From Qipengyuania aurantiaca (GTDB lineage: Bacteria > Pseudomonadota > Alphaproteobacteria > Sphingomonadales > Sphingomonadaceae), in NCBI RefSeq assembly GCF_019711375.1, contig NZ_CP081295.1, forward strand, positions 930,001 through 994,000: a DNA stretch of 64,000 bases, written 5' to 3'. The notes beneath the pieces are model-generated. The model saw only the letters and a list, made by a program, of their open reading frames with translations, was not told the DNA's origin and made no database searches. The translations under genes and the position numbers were made by a program. Below are positions 35,803-44,456 of this stretch, piece by piece; the first letter of the stretch is position 1; each line of letters opens with the position of its first letter.

Positions 35803-35845
35803 AGAAAAACGGGCGCCCTCCACTTGGGAGGGCGCCCGCTTTTTG
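35803..35845. terminator. Strong terminator after rpmI-rplT
   Basis: CGGGCGCCCTCC and GGGAGGGCGCCCG form a 12-base stem with a four-base loop; T-runs on both sides. On the minus strand it lies 27 bases past the rplT stop and ahead of the AraC triplet, so it separates the ribosomal operon from the regulators. Confidence 0.92.
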
Positions 35846-35864
35846 TTCTTGATCGCGTAAACGA

Positions 35865-36224
35865 TTAAGCCGGAAGGGCTTTCTTCGCCTGTTCGATGAT
35901 CGCCTTAAAGGCTGCGCCTTCGTTCATGGCGAGATCGGCCATGACCTTGCGGTCCAGCTCGATGCCGGCCAGCTTGGTGCCGTGCATGAACTGCGAATAA
36001 GTCAGGCCTTCGGCGCGAACGGCCGCGTTGATGCGCTGGATCCACAGGGCGCGGAAGTTGCGCTTCTTAACCTTGCGGTCGCGATAGGCGTACTGGCCGG
36101 CCTTTTCGACCGCCTGGCGCGCGACGCGGATGGTGTTCTTGCGGCGACCGCGATAGCCCTTGGCCTGGTCTAGGAGCCGCTTGTGCTTCTGGCGCGTGGT
36201 AACGCCGCGTTTAATGCGAGGCAT
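35865..36224 (-). CDS. rplT: 50S ribosomal protein L20
   Basis: A 119-residue L20: the basic N-terminus [60 protein letters not shown] and the C-terminal [15 protein letters not shown] are all intact. In bacteria L20 often represses its own operon. It follows rpmI by 23 bases. Confidence 0.98.
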   Translation of the reverse strand: MPRIKRGVTTRQKHKRLLDQAKGYRGRRKNTIRVARQAVEKAGQYAYRDRKVKKRNFRALWIQRINAAVRAEGLTYSQFMHGTKLAGIELDRKVMADLAMNEGAAFKAIIEQAKKALPA

Positions 36225-36247
36225 ATCAGATTCTCCTTAATTCGCGA

Positions 36248-36451
36248 TCAGTCGAGGCCGTACGGCGCCCACTTCTTGACGGCTTTCCAGTCTGCTTCGG
36301 ACAGGACAGTCGTGCCGCGGTTCTGGCGGATATACTTCGCGTTGTGGCTGGACAGGCGGTGGCGCTTACCGGCGACACCATGCTTGACCTTGCCGGTAGC
36401 GGTGAGCTTGAAGCGCTTCTTCACACCGCTCTTGGTCTTCAGCTTGGGCAT
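36248..36451 (-). CDS. rpmI: 50S ribosomal protein L35
   Basis: A 67-residue L35 ([40 protein letters not shown]). The second of two in-frame ATGs is chosen: AGGAG sits six bases before it but directly abuts the first. First gene of the rpmI-rplT operon; infC is not adjacent. Confidence 0.97.
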   Translation of the reverse strand: MPKLKTKSGVKKRFKLTATGKVKHGVAGKRHRLSSHNAKYIRQNRGTTVLSEADWKAVKKWAPYGLD

Positions 36452-36480
36452 TTTCATCTCCTAATCGGAATCGAATCAGA

Positions 36481-36539
36481 GACACGTACAACCAGCCCTG
36501 GCAGCCCTTACGGCCAGACCGGCAGAGGAATCACGTGTC
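36481..36539 (-). promoter_or_regulatory. Nested hairpins in the rpmI leader
   Basis: GACACGT/ACGTGTC outer arms enclose a CTGGC/GCCAG inner stem, about 30 bases ahead of the rpmI ribosome site. The position suits an autoregulatory L20-type leader or attenuator, but I cannot match a known structure. Confidence 0.4.
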
Positions 36540-36650
36540 GGTGAAGGCCGCGCAAATAACGATTCCTGCGCGCAATGCAAGCGTTGCGGTGAGGTGGAAG
36601 CGCCCTAAAGTGTATCAGGGTCGCACCGCAGATCGCGGAAAGGCACGCGC

Positions 36651-37265
36651 ATGGCTTACACCTATCTCGATGAACTGACCACGAAGGGCGTGCGCGAGGC
36701 GCAACGCGAGAACGATGCGCGCGAGCAGTGGGAAGGGTTTTCCGGCTCGCGCGAGTTCACCCGGTTCGACGAAAATGCCGCCGCCTTCATCGCGGCCCGC
36801 GACAGCTTCTATATCGCCAGCAATTCGCAAAGCGGCTGGCCCTATCTCCAGCACCGCGGCGGACCGCCCGGCTTCATCAAGCTACTCGACGATCGCCGCC
36901 TCGGGATCGCCGATTTCCGGGGCAACCGGCAGTATATCACGCTGGGCAACAGCAAGGAGGACGACCGCGTCTCGCTGTTCCTGATGGATTATCCGCGGCG
37001 CAAGCGGATGAAGGTGCTGGCGCATATGAGCGTGCACGGCGCCGCCGATGCCGCCCTCGCGCGGACGCTCGTCGACGAGGATTATGGCGCCACGGTCGAG
37101 CGTTTCCTGGTGTTTACGCTGGTGGCCTATGACTGGAACTGCCCTCAGCACATCACGCCGCGCTTCACCAAAGTGGAACTGGCGGAGACGATGTCCGTGA
37201 TCGAAATCGAGCTTAAACGCCTGCGCGCAGAGAACGCAGAGCTACGAGCGCGGCTCGGCGAGTAG
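36651..37265 (+). CDS. Pyridoxamine 5'-phosphate oxidase-related flavoprotein
   Basis: A 204-residue protein of the PNPOx-like split-barrel fold: AAFIAARDSFYIASNSQSGWPYLQHRGGPPGF, then DFRGNRQYITLGN and DRVSLFLMDYPRRKRMKVLAHM. The last 30 residues form a charged helix (LKRLRAENAELRARLGE), probably a coiled coil. Likely FMN binding; substrate unknown. It diverges from rpmI. Confidence 0.85.
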   Translation: MAYTYLDELTTKGVREAQRENDAREQWEGFSGSREFTRFDENAAAFIAARDSFYIASNSQSGWPYLQHRGGPPGFIKLLDDRRLGIADFRGNRQYITLGNSKEDDRVSLFLMDYPRRKRMKVLAHMSVHGAADAALARTLVDEDYGATVERFLVFTLVAYDWNCPQHITPRFTKVELAETMSVIEIELKRLRAENAELRARLGE

Positions 37266-37270
37266 TCCAG

Positions 37271-38020
37271 TCAGAAGTGGGTGACGTAGCCGCCGTCGAC
37301 GATCAGCGTGTGGCCGGTGATGTAGGAGGCTTCGGGCGAGGCGAGGAAGGCCACGGGTCCGGCGATTTCCTCGGGTGTGGCCCAGCGGCCGAGCGAGGTA
37401 CGACGCGCGAGGTGGTCGGCGATTTCGGGACCATCGGTGAACCATTCCTCGTTGCGTTCGGTCAGCACGAAGCCGGGAGCAACCGCGTTCACCGTAATCC
37501 CTTCCGGCCCAAGCTCTGCTGCCAGCGCGCGCGTCAGCCCGTCGAGCGCGGCCTTGCTCGCCGTATAGGAGGCGTCGCCGCGCGCGATGTGCGAGGCGAT
37601 CGAGGTGATGTTGACGATCCGCCCATAACCGCTCGCGCGCATCAGCGGCACGGCCCTTCGCGCCAGATCGAAGGGGGCGACGAGATTGCTGTCCATCAGC
37701 CGCGCCATATCGCCCCGCTCGATATTCTCGAAGCTGCGACGGTCGCGTTCGCCGACATTGTTGACCAGGATGTCGAGCCCGTCTTCGGCAAGGCGTTCGA
37801 AGGCGGCAGCGGTGGCGGCCTCGTCGGTGACGTCGAAGGCGAGCGGGCGCGCATCGCCTTCCAACCCGGCGCAAGCCTTCTCGAGCGCGGCAAGGTCGCG
37901 CCCGCCCAGCCATACGCTCGCCCCGTCGGCGGCGAGGCGCGAAGCGATGGCGAGGCCCAGTCCCCGGGCCGCGCCTGTCACCAGCGCGCGGCGCCCTTCG
38001 AGTTTTCCCCCTGTCGTCAT
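37271..38020 (-). CDS. SDR family oxidoreductase
   Basis: A 249-residue classical SDR with TGAARGLGLAIASRLAADG, NNVGERD, Ser in ITSIASHIARGD and the YTASKAALDGL catalytic pair, ending in the FabG-like ITGHTLIVDGGYVTHF. One base separates it from the next SDR gene upstream. Substrate unknown; such pairs often work on carbohydrate or hydroxy-acid substrates. Confidence 0.9.
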   Translation of the reverse strand: MTTGGKLEGRRALVTGAARGLGLAIASRLAADGASVWLGGRDLAALEKACAGLEGDARPLAFDVTDEAATAAAFERLAEDGLDILVNNVGERDRRSFENIERGDMARLMDSNLVAPFDLARRAVPLMRASGYGRIVNITSIASHIARGDASYTASKAALDGLTRALAAELGPEGITVNAVAPGFVLTERNEEWFTDGPEIADHLARRTSLGRWATPEEIAGPVAFLASPEASYITGHTLIVDGGYVTHF

Positions 38021-38021
38021 G

Positions 38022-38786
38022 TCAGTCTTCGTAGATCATCTTCACCGTCATGCCACCATCGATGTTGAGATGCTGGCCGGTGACGAAGCTGGCGTGGTGG
38101 AGATAGTCGACAGCCTCGGCGATGTCCTCCGGCTTGCCGATCCGCCCGGCAGGGTGCTGGTCGCGGTCTTTCGCGCGGTGATCGGGATGCGAGCGCGCGC
38201 CGCTCTTCTGCCACGGCCCCGTCTCGATCCAGCCGGGGCGGATCGCGTTGACGCGGATCGCCGGGCCGAGAGTGACCGCCATCGAATGCGTCAGGGCGTC
38301 GAGCCCGCCCTTCGCCGCCGCATAGGCAAAGGTTTCCGGCTCGCTCATGATTGCGCGAGTGGAGGAGATGTTGGCCACGCTGGCGCTCTTGGCACGCCGC
38401 AGGTGCGGGAGAGCGGCGCGAGTAACGAGGAAGGCGGCCGTCAGGCTCGCATCGATCCACTCCTGCCAGCTGGCGAGGTCGAGATCCTCCAGCGGACCGC
38501 AATAGGGATCGGCGATGCCCGCGTTGTTGACGAGGCAATCGAGCGGCGCGTCGCCCAGCCACTCCGCAATGCGCTCGAAGGCACGGGCGACCTCGCCCTC
38601 GCGCCCGACGTTGCAGGTCAGCAAGAGGGCGCGCTCGCGCGGCAGGGCATCGCGCAATTCGGCCAGCGCTTCGCTATCGGTGTCGAGACCGATGGTGCGC
38701 CAGCCCTTTCCGGCAAAATGCATCAGGATCGCACGCCCGATGCCATTGCCGGCACCGGTCACCAGCAGGGTCATATCCATATCCAT
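38022..38786 (-). CDS. SDR family oxidoreductase
   Basis: A 254-residue SDR with LVTGAGNGIGRAILMHFAGKG, NNAGIADPYCG, Ser in ANISSTRAIMSEPE and the YAAAKGGLDALTHSM catalytic pair; the C-terminus FVTGQHLNIDGGMTVKM completes the fold. Three ATGs at the start (MDMDM) leave a two- or four-residue uncertainty. Forms a two-gene unit with the SDR gene that follows; the pair is only moderately similar, so not a recent duplication. Confidence 0.9.
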   Translation of the reverse strand: MDMDMTLLVTGAGNGIGRAILMHFAGKGWRTIGLDTDSEALAELRDALPRERALLLTCNVGREGEVARAFERIAEWLGDAPLDCLVNNAGIADPYCGPLEDLDLASWQEWIDASLTAAFLVTRAALPHLRRAKSASVANISSTRAIMSEPETFAYAAAKGGLDALTHSMAVTLGPAIRVNAIRPGWIETGPWQKSGARSHPDHRAKDRDQHPAGRIGKPEDIAEAVDYLHHASFVTGQHLNIDGGMTVKMIYED

Positions 38787-38810
38787 GCTGGTTCAATGCA
38801 TGAGCCGATG

Positions 38811-38847
38811 AAAAAGGGGCGAGGCGCCTTGCAGCGCCCCGCCCCCA
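38811..38847 (-). terminator. Terminator of the outer-membrane barrel gene
   Basis: On the minus strand a GC-rich stem (GGGGCGGGGCGC with GGCGCCTCGCCCC) is followed by TTTTTCAT, 25 bases after the barrel-protein stop. Confidence 0.8.
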
Positions 38848-38870
38848 ATCGCTTTGCAGCAGATCCTGCC

Positions 38871-39461
38871 TTAGAAGCGCAGGCCGAGCGCACCGCCGAA
38901 GTGGCGACGCTGCACGTTCACGCCGTCGAACTCGCCGACGTCGGCGTAGCCGCCTTCGATGCGGCCGTAGAAATTGCTGCCGAAGCCCTGCTCATAGCCG
39001 AGAGCAAAGGCGATGCCGCCGTTGCTGTCGCTGATCGTGTCGATGCCGTCGGTGGCTTCGAGTTCAAGCTCGCCGTAGCCGAACTTGCCGTAGAGGGCGC
39101 CGTCGGGATTGATTGCGTAGCCGAGCGAAAGACCGGCTTCGAAATAGCTTTCGCTGCTCAGGCAGATGCCGTCGACGCAGGTTTCCACCGTGCCGAGTTC
39201 ATACTGCGCATAGGGGCCGACCGTAAGGTCGCCGCCGATGGCTGCGTCGTAACCGACTTCGCCGCCCCAAGCCATGGCGCTGCCCAGCTTGTAGACGTCG
39301 CCGCTCTCGATGATCGAGCTGACGGTCGGGGTTTCGTAAGTAGCACGCGCTTCGATGCGGAAACCGTCGCGAGCGTAGTTTTCGTAATCACGATCCTGCG
39401 CCTGTGCAGCGGCAGGCACGACAACGCTCGCCATTGCGAGCGCGAGAACAGTCTTCTTCAT
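38871..39461 (-). CDS. Outer-membrane beta-barrel protein
   Basis: A 196-residue exported protein: signal peptide with the cleavage region VVVPAAAQAQD, then alternating amphipathic strands (FRIEARATYETPTV, GGDLTVGPYAQYELG, YGRIEGGYADV) ending in a terminal Phe (GGALGLRF), the outer-membrane sorting signal. A single cysteine pair (ETCVDGICLSS) may form an extracellular disulfide. Opacity/porin-like family; function unknown. ATG 39461 is chosen because the upstream frame is a shadow of hisN. Confidence 0.87.
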   Translation of the reverse strand: MKKTVLALAMASVVVPAAAQAQDRDYENYARDGFRIEARATYETPTVSSIIESGDVYKLGSAMAWGGEVGYDAAIGGDLTVGPYAQYELGTVETCVDGICLSSESYFEAGLSLGYAINPDGALYGKFGYGELELEATDGIDTISDSNGGIAFALGYEQGFGSNFYGRIEGGYADVGEFDGVNVQRRHFGGALGLRF

Positions 39462-39577
39462 GTAACTTATGCCCTTTGAAAAATCGCTATTCGAGTAGCG
39501 ATTCCACATTTTATCTCGCCACCGGTTAGAGACGAGTAAATTTGCGAAGCGGGGTTCGAAAAGCCACAGCTGTTGCG

Positions 39578-40360
39578 CTAATGCCGCAAATCCATGGCCT
39601 CGAGCACATCCTCCAGGCGCGCAGGATCGCCGATCGCCAGCGCAGTGCCGTCGCTTTCGGCGTGTAGCGGCTCGCCGCGCCAGTCGCACATCATCCCGCC
39701 CGCGCCTTCAACGACCGGGGCGAGCGCCGCAAAATCGTGCAACTTCAGGCCCGCTTCGCAAACCAGATCGACATGGCCGCTGGCGACGAGCCCGTAATTG
39801 TAGCAATCGCCGCCGTAGATGATCTTGCGCTCCGCCACGGCCTTGGCGAGGCCCATGAAGTGGTCGGCCTCGTGGTCGGAAAACTGGTGCGGCGTGGTGG
39901 TGGCAAGAACGGCGTTCGCCAGTTCGCGGCAACGGGCCGTCGTCACCGGCTTGCCGTTGAAGGTCGTTCCTTCGCCCGTCCGCCCGGCCCAGCGTTCGCG
40001 GCCGATAGGCTGGTCGATGATGCCGAGTACGGGGAAACCGTCCTGCACCAACGCGATCAGGGTTCCGAAAATCGGTCGTCCGGCGATAAAGCTGGTGGTT
40101 CCGTCGATGGGGTCGAGCACCCACTGGCGACCTGCCTGTTCATTGCGAATGCCGTATTCCTCGCCGATGATGCCGTCGTCGGGACGCTCGGCCTCGATCA
40201 GCTGGCGCATGACCGCTTCGGCAGCGCGGTCGGCTTCGGTCACGAAGCTCTTGTCGGACTTCTGCTCCTCGTCCCAGTCTCCGCGGAACAAGGGTCGGAT
40301 CGCTTCACCGGCAAGGTCGGCGAGGCGATGGGCGAGATCGAGGTCGGAACGTGTAGCCAT
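39578..40360 (-). CDS. hisN: Histidinol-phosphatase, inositol monophosphatase family
   Basis: A 260-residue Mg-dependent phosphatase with EADRAAEAVMRQLI, GEEYG, the WVLDPIDGTTSFIAG metal site and DFAALAPVVEGAGG. The SFIAGRPIFGTLIAL stretch and the WDEEQKSDKSFVTEADR N-terminus resemble the HisN-type histidinol-phosphatase of actinobacteria and alphaproteobacteria; a general inositol phosphatase is the alternative. Monocistronic as far as I can see. Confidence 0.85.
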   Translation of the reverse strand: MATRSDLDLAHRLADLAGEAIRPLFRGDWDEEQKSDKSFVTEADRAAEAVMRQLIEAERPDDGIIGEEYGIRNEQAGRQWVLDPIDGTTSFIAGRPIFGTLIALVQDGFPVLGIIDQPIGRERWAGRTGEGTTFNGKPVTTARCRELANAVLATTTPHQFSDHEADHFMGLAKAVAERKIIYGGDCYNYGLVASGHVDLVCEAGLKLHDFAALAPVVEGAGGMMCDWRGEPLHAESDGTALAIGDPARLEDVLEAMDLRH

Positions 40361-40595
40361 GTCTGCGCATTTGACGTTCGAGGGGCGCGGGTCAAGACGC
40401 CCGTGCCATGACACAGCCTCACCCTTGAGGGTCGCACCCTAAGGGGAGTTCGCAATCGGACACGGTTCTGCCAGTGCCCATGGCAAGCGAAGCCCATCCG
40501 CGTCTTCGTCGGCGCTCGTTTCAACGACGGGCCTGACCCGGGACGGCCATCCGCTCGCCTACAGTCGCCCGCCAGCCGCCGACATCGCGCCATGG

Positions 40596-41474
40596 GTGCA
40601 ATCGCTCGCGGCCGTCGACATCGTCACCGACAAGGTGCGCAGGCAGTGCGGTTTCTTTGCCGCCAATCCGGTTATCCGCGTGTTCCTGCGAGGCAAGTGG
40701 CGCCTCGAAACGGCGGGCGGCCCGCGCGAATTCGACACGGCCGAAGGCAATCGCACAGTCTATTTCGGCCCCCAGACGAGAGAAATGCCGGTGGAGGTGC
40801 AGGGGCCGATCCGCTTCCTCCTCCTCCAATTCCACCCCGGAGCCCCGCCACTCGACCAGAGCAAGACCCATGAGGCGACGCTCGACCGTGTAGAATGTTT
40901 CGACAGCGGACTTCCGCCGTCTATCCGGCGCACGGCCTACGATCCCTCCGAGCCCCGCGAAAAATGGCTCGACACCTTTGAAGCGCTGACCCGCGAGGTC
41001 CTGTTCACGCGGGTCGACAACGAACCGCCGCCGCTGGCTCACGATATCTATCGCCGTATGCTGATTGCGCCGGACATCGATCTGCAAGAGATAGCCGAGC
41101 GCTTCGGGGTCAGTCGCCGCACGGTCGAGCGGCAGGTGCGCACCAGCTTCGGCATCAGCCCCAAGCAGGCGACCCGCCGTGCGCGCGCTCTGGATATGGC
41201 AGCTGCCCTGCTCGGCGTTGCGATGCCCGAAGAAGAGGCCAGCTTCCGGCTACGCTATTTCGACCAGTCGCACATGACGCGCGAGATCCAGCACTATTTC
41301 GGGACTTCGCCCGGCGCACTGGCACGGCAGGAGGCGATCCTCTTGCGGATTGATCTGGAGATACGACAGATGCGCAGGCTGGAAGCCATGGGCGAACTCG
41401 GGATTACCGAACCGCCTTGGCGCGATCCCGCAGCCGAGCCTGTCCCGCCCGAAGGCTGGGACCCTTCGATCTAG
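40596..41474 (+). CDS. AraC-type regulator, separate branch
   Basis: A regulator of about 292 residues whose C-terminal half holds an HTH pair: [32 protein letters not shown] and [20 protein letters not shown]. The N-domain ([36 protein letters not shown]) is cupin-like and unrelated to the three AraC genes at 33-36 kb. GTG 40596 is the only usual start, but the frame continues upstream to a CTG at 40533 with plausible coding sequence. Its stop shares the CTAG palindrome with the stop of prs on the other strand. Confidence 0.8.
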   Translation: MQSLAAVDIVTDKVRRQCGFFAANPVIRVFLRGKWRLETAGGPREFDTAEGNRTVYFGPQTREMPVEVQGPIRFLLLQFHPGAPPLDQSKTHEATLDRVECFDSGLPPSIRRTAYDPSEPREKWLDTFEALTREVLFTRVDNEPPPLAHDIYRRMLIAPDIDLQEIAERFGVSRRTVERQVRTSFGISPKQATRRARALDMAAALLGVAMPEEEASFRLRYFDQSHMTREIQHYFGTSPGALARQEAILLRIDLEIRQMRRLEAMGELGITEPPWRDPAAEPVPPEGWDPSI

Positions 41475-42406
41475 TCGAACAGCGAACTGACCGAGCTTTC
41501 GTCGGCAATGCGGCGCACGGCCTCGCCGATCAGCGGCGCGATGGTGAGGATGCGGACCTTATCCGAATCCTTGGCCGCATCGGTCGGCTTGATAGAATCG
41601 GTGATCACCAGCTCGTTCAGCGCCGAACCGTCGACGCGCGCAACCGCCCCGCCCGACAGAACGCCGTGCGTAATATAGGCCGTGACCGAAGCCGCGCCCT
41701 GGTCGAGCAGCGCCTGCGCCGCGTTGCACAGCGTGCCGCCCGAATCGATGATGTCGTCGATCATGATGCAGTGGCGGTTGGAGACGTCGCCGATGATGTT
41801 CATCACCTCGCTCTCGCCCGGCCGGTCACGGCGCTTGTCGACGATGGCCAGCGGCGCGTTGTCGAGGCGCTTGGCGAGCGCGCGGGCGCGGACCACGCCG
41901 CCGACATCGGGCGAGACGACCATCAGATCCTTGTCGCCGTAGCGCGCCTGGATATCGGCAGCCATGACCGGCGCGCCGAAGAGGTTGTCGGTCGGGATAT
42001 CGAAGAAGCCCTGGATCTGGCCGGCGTGAAGATCGACGGCGAGGACACGATCGGCGCCGGCTTCGGTGATGAGATTGGCGACCAGCTTGGCCGAGATCGG
42101 GGTGCGCGGGCCGGGTTTGCGGTCCTGCCGGGCATAGCCGAAATAGGGCACCACCGCCGTAATGCGGCGAGCCGATGCGCGCTTCAGCGCATCGATGCAG
42201 ATCAAAAGCTCCATGAGGTTGTCGTTCGCGGGATAGCTCGTGGACTGGACCACGAACACATCCTCGCCGCGCACGTTCTCGTGAATCTCGACGAAGATTT
42301 CCTCGTCGGCGAAGCGGCGCACGCCGGCATCCACCAGAGGCATTTCGAGATAGCCCGCAATCGCCCGGGCGAGCGGCAGGTTCGAATTGGCGGCCATGAT
42401 TTTCAT
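41471..42406 (-). CDS. prs: Ribose-phosphate pyrophosphokinase
   Basis: PRPP synthetase of 311 residues, feeding purine, pyrimidine, histidine and NAD synthesis. It has [18 protein letters not shown], the [18 protein letters not shown] loop, [38 protein letters not shown] and the PRPP loop [17 protein letters not shown]. Confidence 0.97.
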   Translation of the reverse strand: MKIMAANSNLPLARAIAGYLEMPLVDAGVRRFADEEIFVEIHENVRGEDVFVVQSTSYPANDNLMELLICIDALKRASARRITAVVPYFGYARQDRKPGPRTPISAKLVANLITEAGADRVLAVDLHAGQIQGFFDIPTDNLFGAPVMAADIQARYGDKDLMVVSPDVGGVVRARALAKRLDNAPLAIVDKRRDRPGESEVMNIIGDVSNRHCIMIDDIIDSGGTLCNAAQALLDQGAASVTAYITHGVLSGGAVARVDGSALNELVITDSIKPTDAAKDSDKVRILTIAPLIGEAVRRIADESSVSSLFD

Positions 42407-42518
42407 GTAAGCGAATCCCCGTCGGAAGCTTTCGGTGCCCCCCGCCTAGCCGAGCGTCATGGGATTGCAACATCGCCCTACCCGTCGCCAGTGGAAAGCG
42501 CGGGGCAGGCCCGGTCGG

Positions 42519-42752
42519 CTACTTCCCGCGCCTGACGAGCCGCCACACTAGCCCAAGAATGGTAAGTCCCGCACCTCCTGCCATCAATCCGTCCGACAGG
42601 GCGCTGTCGCGTCCGAAAGCGGCCTGCTGCGCGGGGCTCGGATCGGGATAGGGAATGCCGGCGAAGAGTACGCCGTAAAGGAACCCAGCCAGCATCAGCA
42701 GTCCGCCCAGAAGGATCGCCGCATTCGCAAGGGTCTTCGACATCGGACGCAT
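42519..42752 (-). CDS. Small membrane protein of unknown function
   Basis: A 77-residue protein with two hydrophobic segments (AAILLGGLLMLAGFLYGVLF and GLMAGGAGLTILGLVWRLV) joined by a short loop with IPYPDPSPAQQAAFGRD, and a basic tail. No family recognised. Its ATG overlaps the glpX stop by one base (TGATG), so it is made together with glpX. Confidence 0.75.
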   Translation of the reverse strand: MRPMSKTLANAAILLGGLLMLAGFLYGVLFAGIPYPDPSPAQQAAFGRDSALSDGLMAGGAGLTILGLVWRLVRRGK

Positions 42753-43726
42753 CAGCCGACGCGATGTTCGCCCCTGATCCAGCGGACCGTACCGGAGCTC
42801 GCGCGCATCACCACGCTCTCGGTCGTCATGGTGCCGCCCCGGCGGTACTTCACGCCTTCGAGCAGCGATCCGCTCGTCACGCCGGTCGCGGCGAAGATGC
42901 AGTCGCCCTTCACCAGGTCGTCGCGCGTGTAGATGCGGTCGAGGTCCTCGATCCCCCACTTCGCCGCGCGGGCCTTTTCATCCTCGTTGCGGAAGACAAG
43001 GCGGCCGTTGAACTGGCCCCCGACACAGCGCAGCGCGGCGGCGGCCAAGACGCCTTCGGGCGCGCCGCCCTGGCCCATGTACATGTCGATCGTGGTGTCC
43101 TCGTCGGTCACCGCGATCACACCGGCCACATCGCCATCGCCGATCAGCACGACGCCGCAGCCGAGGCCGCGCAGTTCGGCGATCAGGTCGGAATGGCGCG
43201 GGCGGTCGAGGACGCAGACGATAATGTCGGAGGGGTCCACGCCCTTGGCCTCGGCCACCGCTTTCACATTCTCGGTCGGCGATTTGGCGAGGTCGATGAT
43301 GCCCTCGGGATAACCCGGCCCCACCGCCAGCTTGTCCATATAGACGTCGGGCGCGTTGAGCAGGCAACCTTCCGCGCTGGCGGCCAGCACAGCGAGCGAG
43401 TTGGGGCCCGCTTTGGCAGTGATAGTCGTGCCTTCGAGCGGGTCGAGCGCGATGTCGATCTTCGGTCCCCTGCCCGGCGCGCCGCCAACCTTCTCGCCGA
43501 TGAAGAGCATGGGCGCTTCGTCACGCTCGCCTTCACCGATCACCACCGTGCCATCGATCTCCAGCGTGTCGAAGGCCTTGCGCATGGCCTCCACCGCAGC
43601 CGCATCGGCGGCCTTTTCGTCGCCGCGACCGATCAGCTTCGAAGCGGCCACGGCAGCGGCTTCGGTGACGCGCACCATCTCGAGGACTAGGACGCGGTCG
43701 AGAGGGTTGGAAGTGGGCGAGTTCAT
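42752..43726 (-). CDS. glpX: Class II fructose-1,6-bisphosphatase
   Basis: Gluconeogenic FBPase of 324 residues. GlpX landmarks: LEMVRVTEAAAVAASKLIGR, GEGERDEAPMLFIGEKVGG, IALDPLEGTTITAKAGPNSL, VYMDKLAVGPGYPEG and YMGQGGAPEGVLAAAAL. ATG 43726 (MNSPTSNPLD) is the family start. The next gene upstream on the other strand begins about 90 bases away. Confidence 0.95.
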   Translation of the reverse strand: MNSPTSNPLDRVLVLEMVRVTEAAAVAASKLIGRGDEKAADAAAVEAMRKAFDTLEIDGTVVIGEGERDEAPMLFIGEKVGGAPGRGPKIDIALDPLEGTTITAKAGPNSLAVLAASAEGCLLNAPDVYMDKLAVGPGYPEGIIDLAKSPTENVKAVAEAKGVDPSDIIVCVLDRPRHSDLIAELRGLGCGVVLIGDGDVAGVIAVTDEDTTIDMYMGQGGAPEGVLAAAALRCVGGQFNGRLVFRNEDEKARAAKWGIEDLDRIYTRDDLVKGDCIFAATGVTSGSLLEGVKYRRGGTMTTESVVMRASSGTVRWIRGEHRVG

Positions 43727-43817
43727 GGGGGGTTCAGTCCTTGAAGCCAGAGGTGTGCGGGCCGGCAAGGGCGCGCGTGAATTCGTATGCGCGCGCCGAT
43801 AGACAGGGAGGACCGGA

Positions 43818-44456
43818 TTGTCGAGACGTAGCCCGACGGCGCTGGGGATGGCCCTCGCCCTCCTCGCTTCCGGAGCGGGCGCACAGGAGGCCGATCGGGA
43901 CACGGCGCTCGAAGCGCAAACGGGCGAGCCGCCTGAGACCATCGATCTGACAATCCGCTCCGAGGACCTCGAAGTTAACTATGAAGATTGCACCGAGGAC
44001 CAGGAAGCCGCGATCATTTCGGGCGAGATCATCGTCTGCCGCCGCAAAAGCGAGCAGGAAGATCGCCTCTATTCCAACGAAGAAGCGCAGGATCGGCACG
44101 CGCAGCGGACCATGCATCAAGGCGATCCGCAAGCTCCGGACATGTTTGGCATCCCGAACCACGGCGTTGTGGTCGCTCGCGGGTGCTTCATCCCGCCTTG
44201 CCCTAAACCGCCGGTTCACATGATCGATTTCGACGAATTGCCAGAGACGCCAAAGGGCTCCGATGCGGAGCGGGTCGGCATGGGGCTCGCCCCGCGCGGG
44301 CCGCGCAGGACCGAGGACGGGGCGATGCTGATAGCCGGTGAGCCCGCCCTGCAGGCCAACGCCGACGAGCTCGGACTTCCGCCGCCGCTCGCCGGGGAGG
44401 AGAGCGATGTCAGTCCTTCAGGATCGGCATCACCAGAGGCGGAGCCGTCAGGCTAG
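43818..44456 (+). CDS. Hypothetical secreted protein, Cys-containing
   Basis: A 212-residue protein with a signal peptide (ALGMALALLASGAGAQE) and a conserved-looking middle (LEVNYEDCTEDQEAAIISGEIIVCRRK, GVVVARGCFIPPCPKPPVHMIDF) followed by a disordered Pro/Glu/Gly tail. I do not recognise it. TTG start with AGGGAGGA eight bases upstream. The last 47 bases overlap the end of hom on the opposite strand. Confidence 0.72.
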   Translation: MSRRSPTALGMALALLASGAGAQEADRDTALEAQTGEPPETIDLTIRSEDLEVNYEDCTEDQEAAIISGEIIVCRRKSEQEDRLYSNEEAQDRHAQRTMHQGDPQAPDMFGIPNHGVVVARGCFIPPCPKPPVHMIDFDELPETPKGSDAERVGMGLAPRGPRRTEDGAMLIAGEPALQANADELGLPPPLAGEESDVSPSGSASPEAEPSG

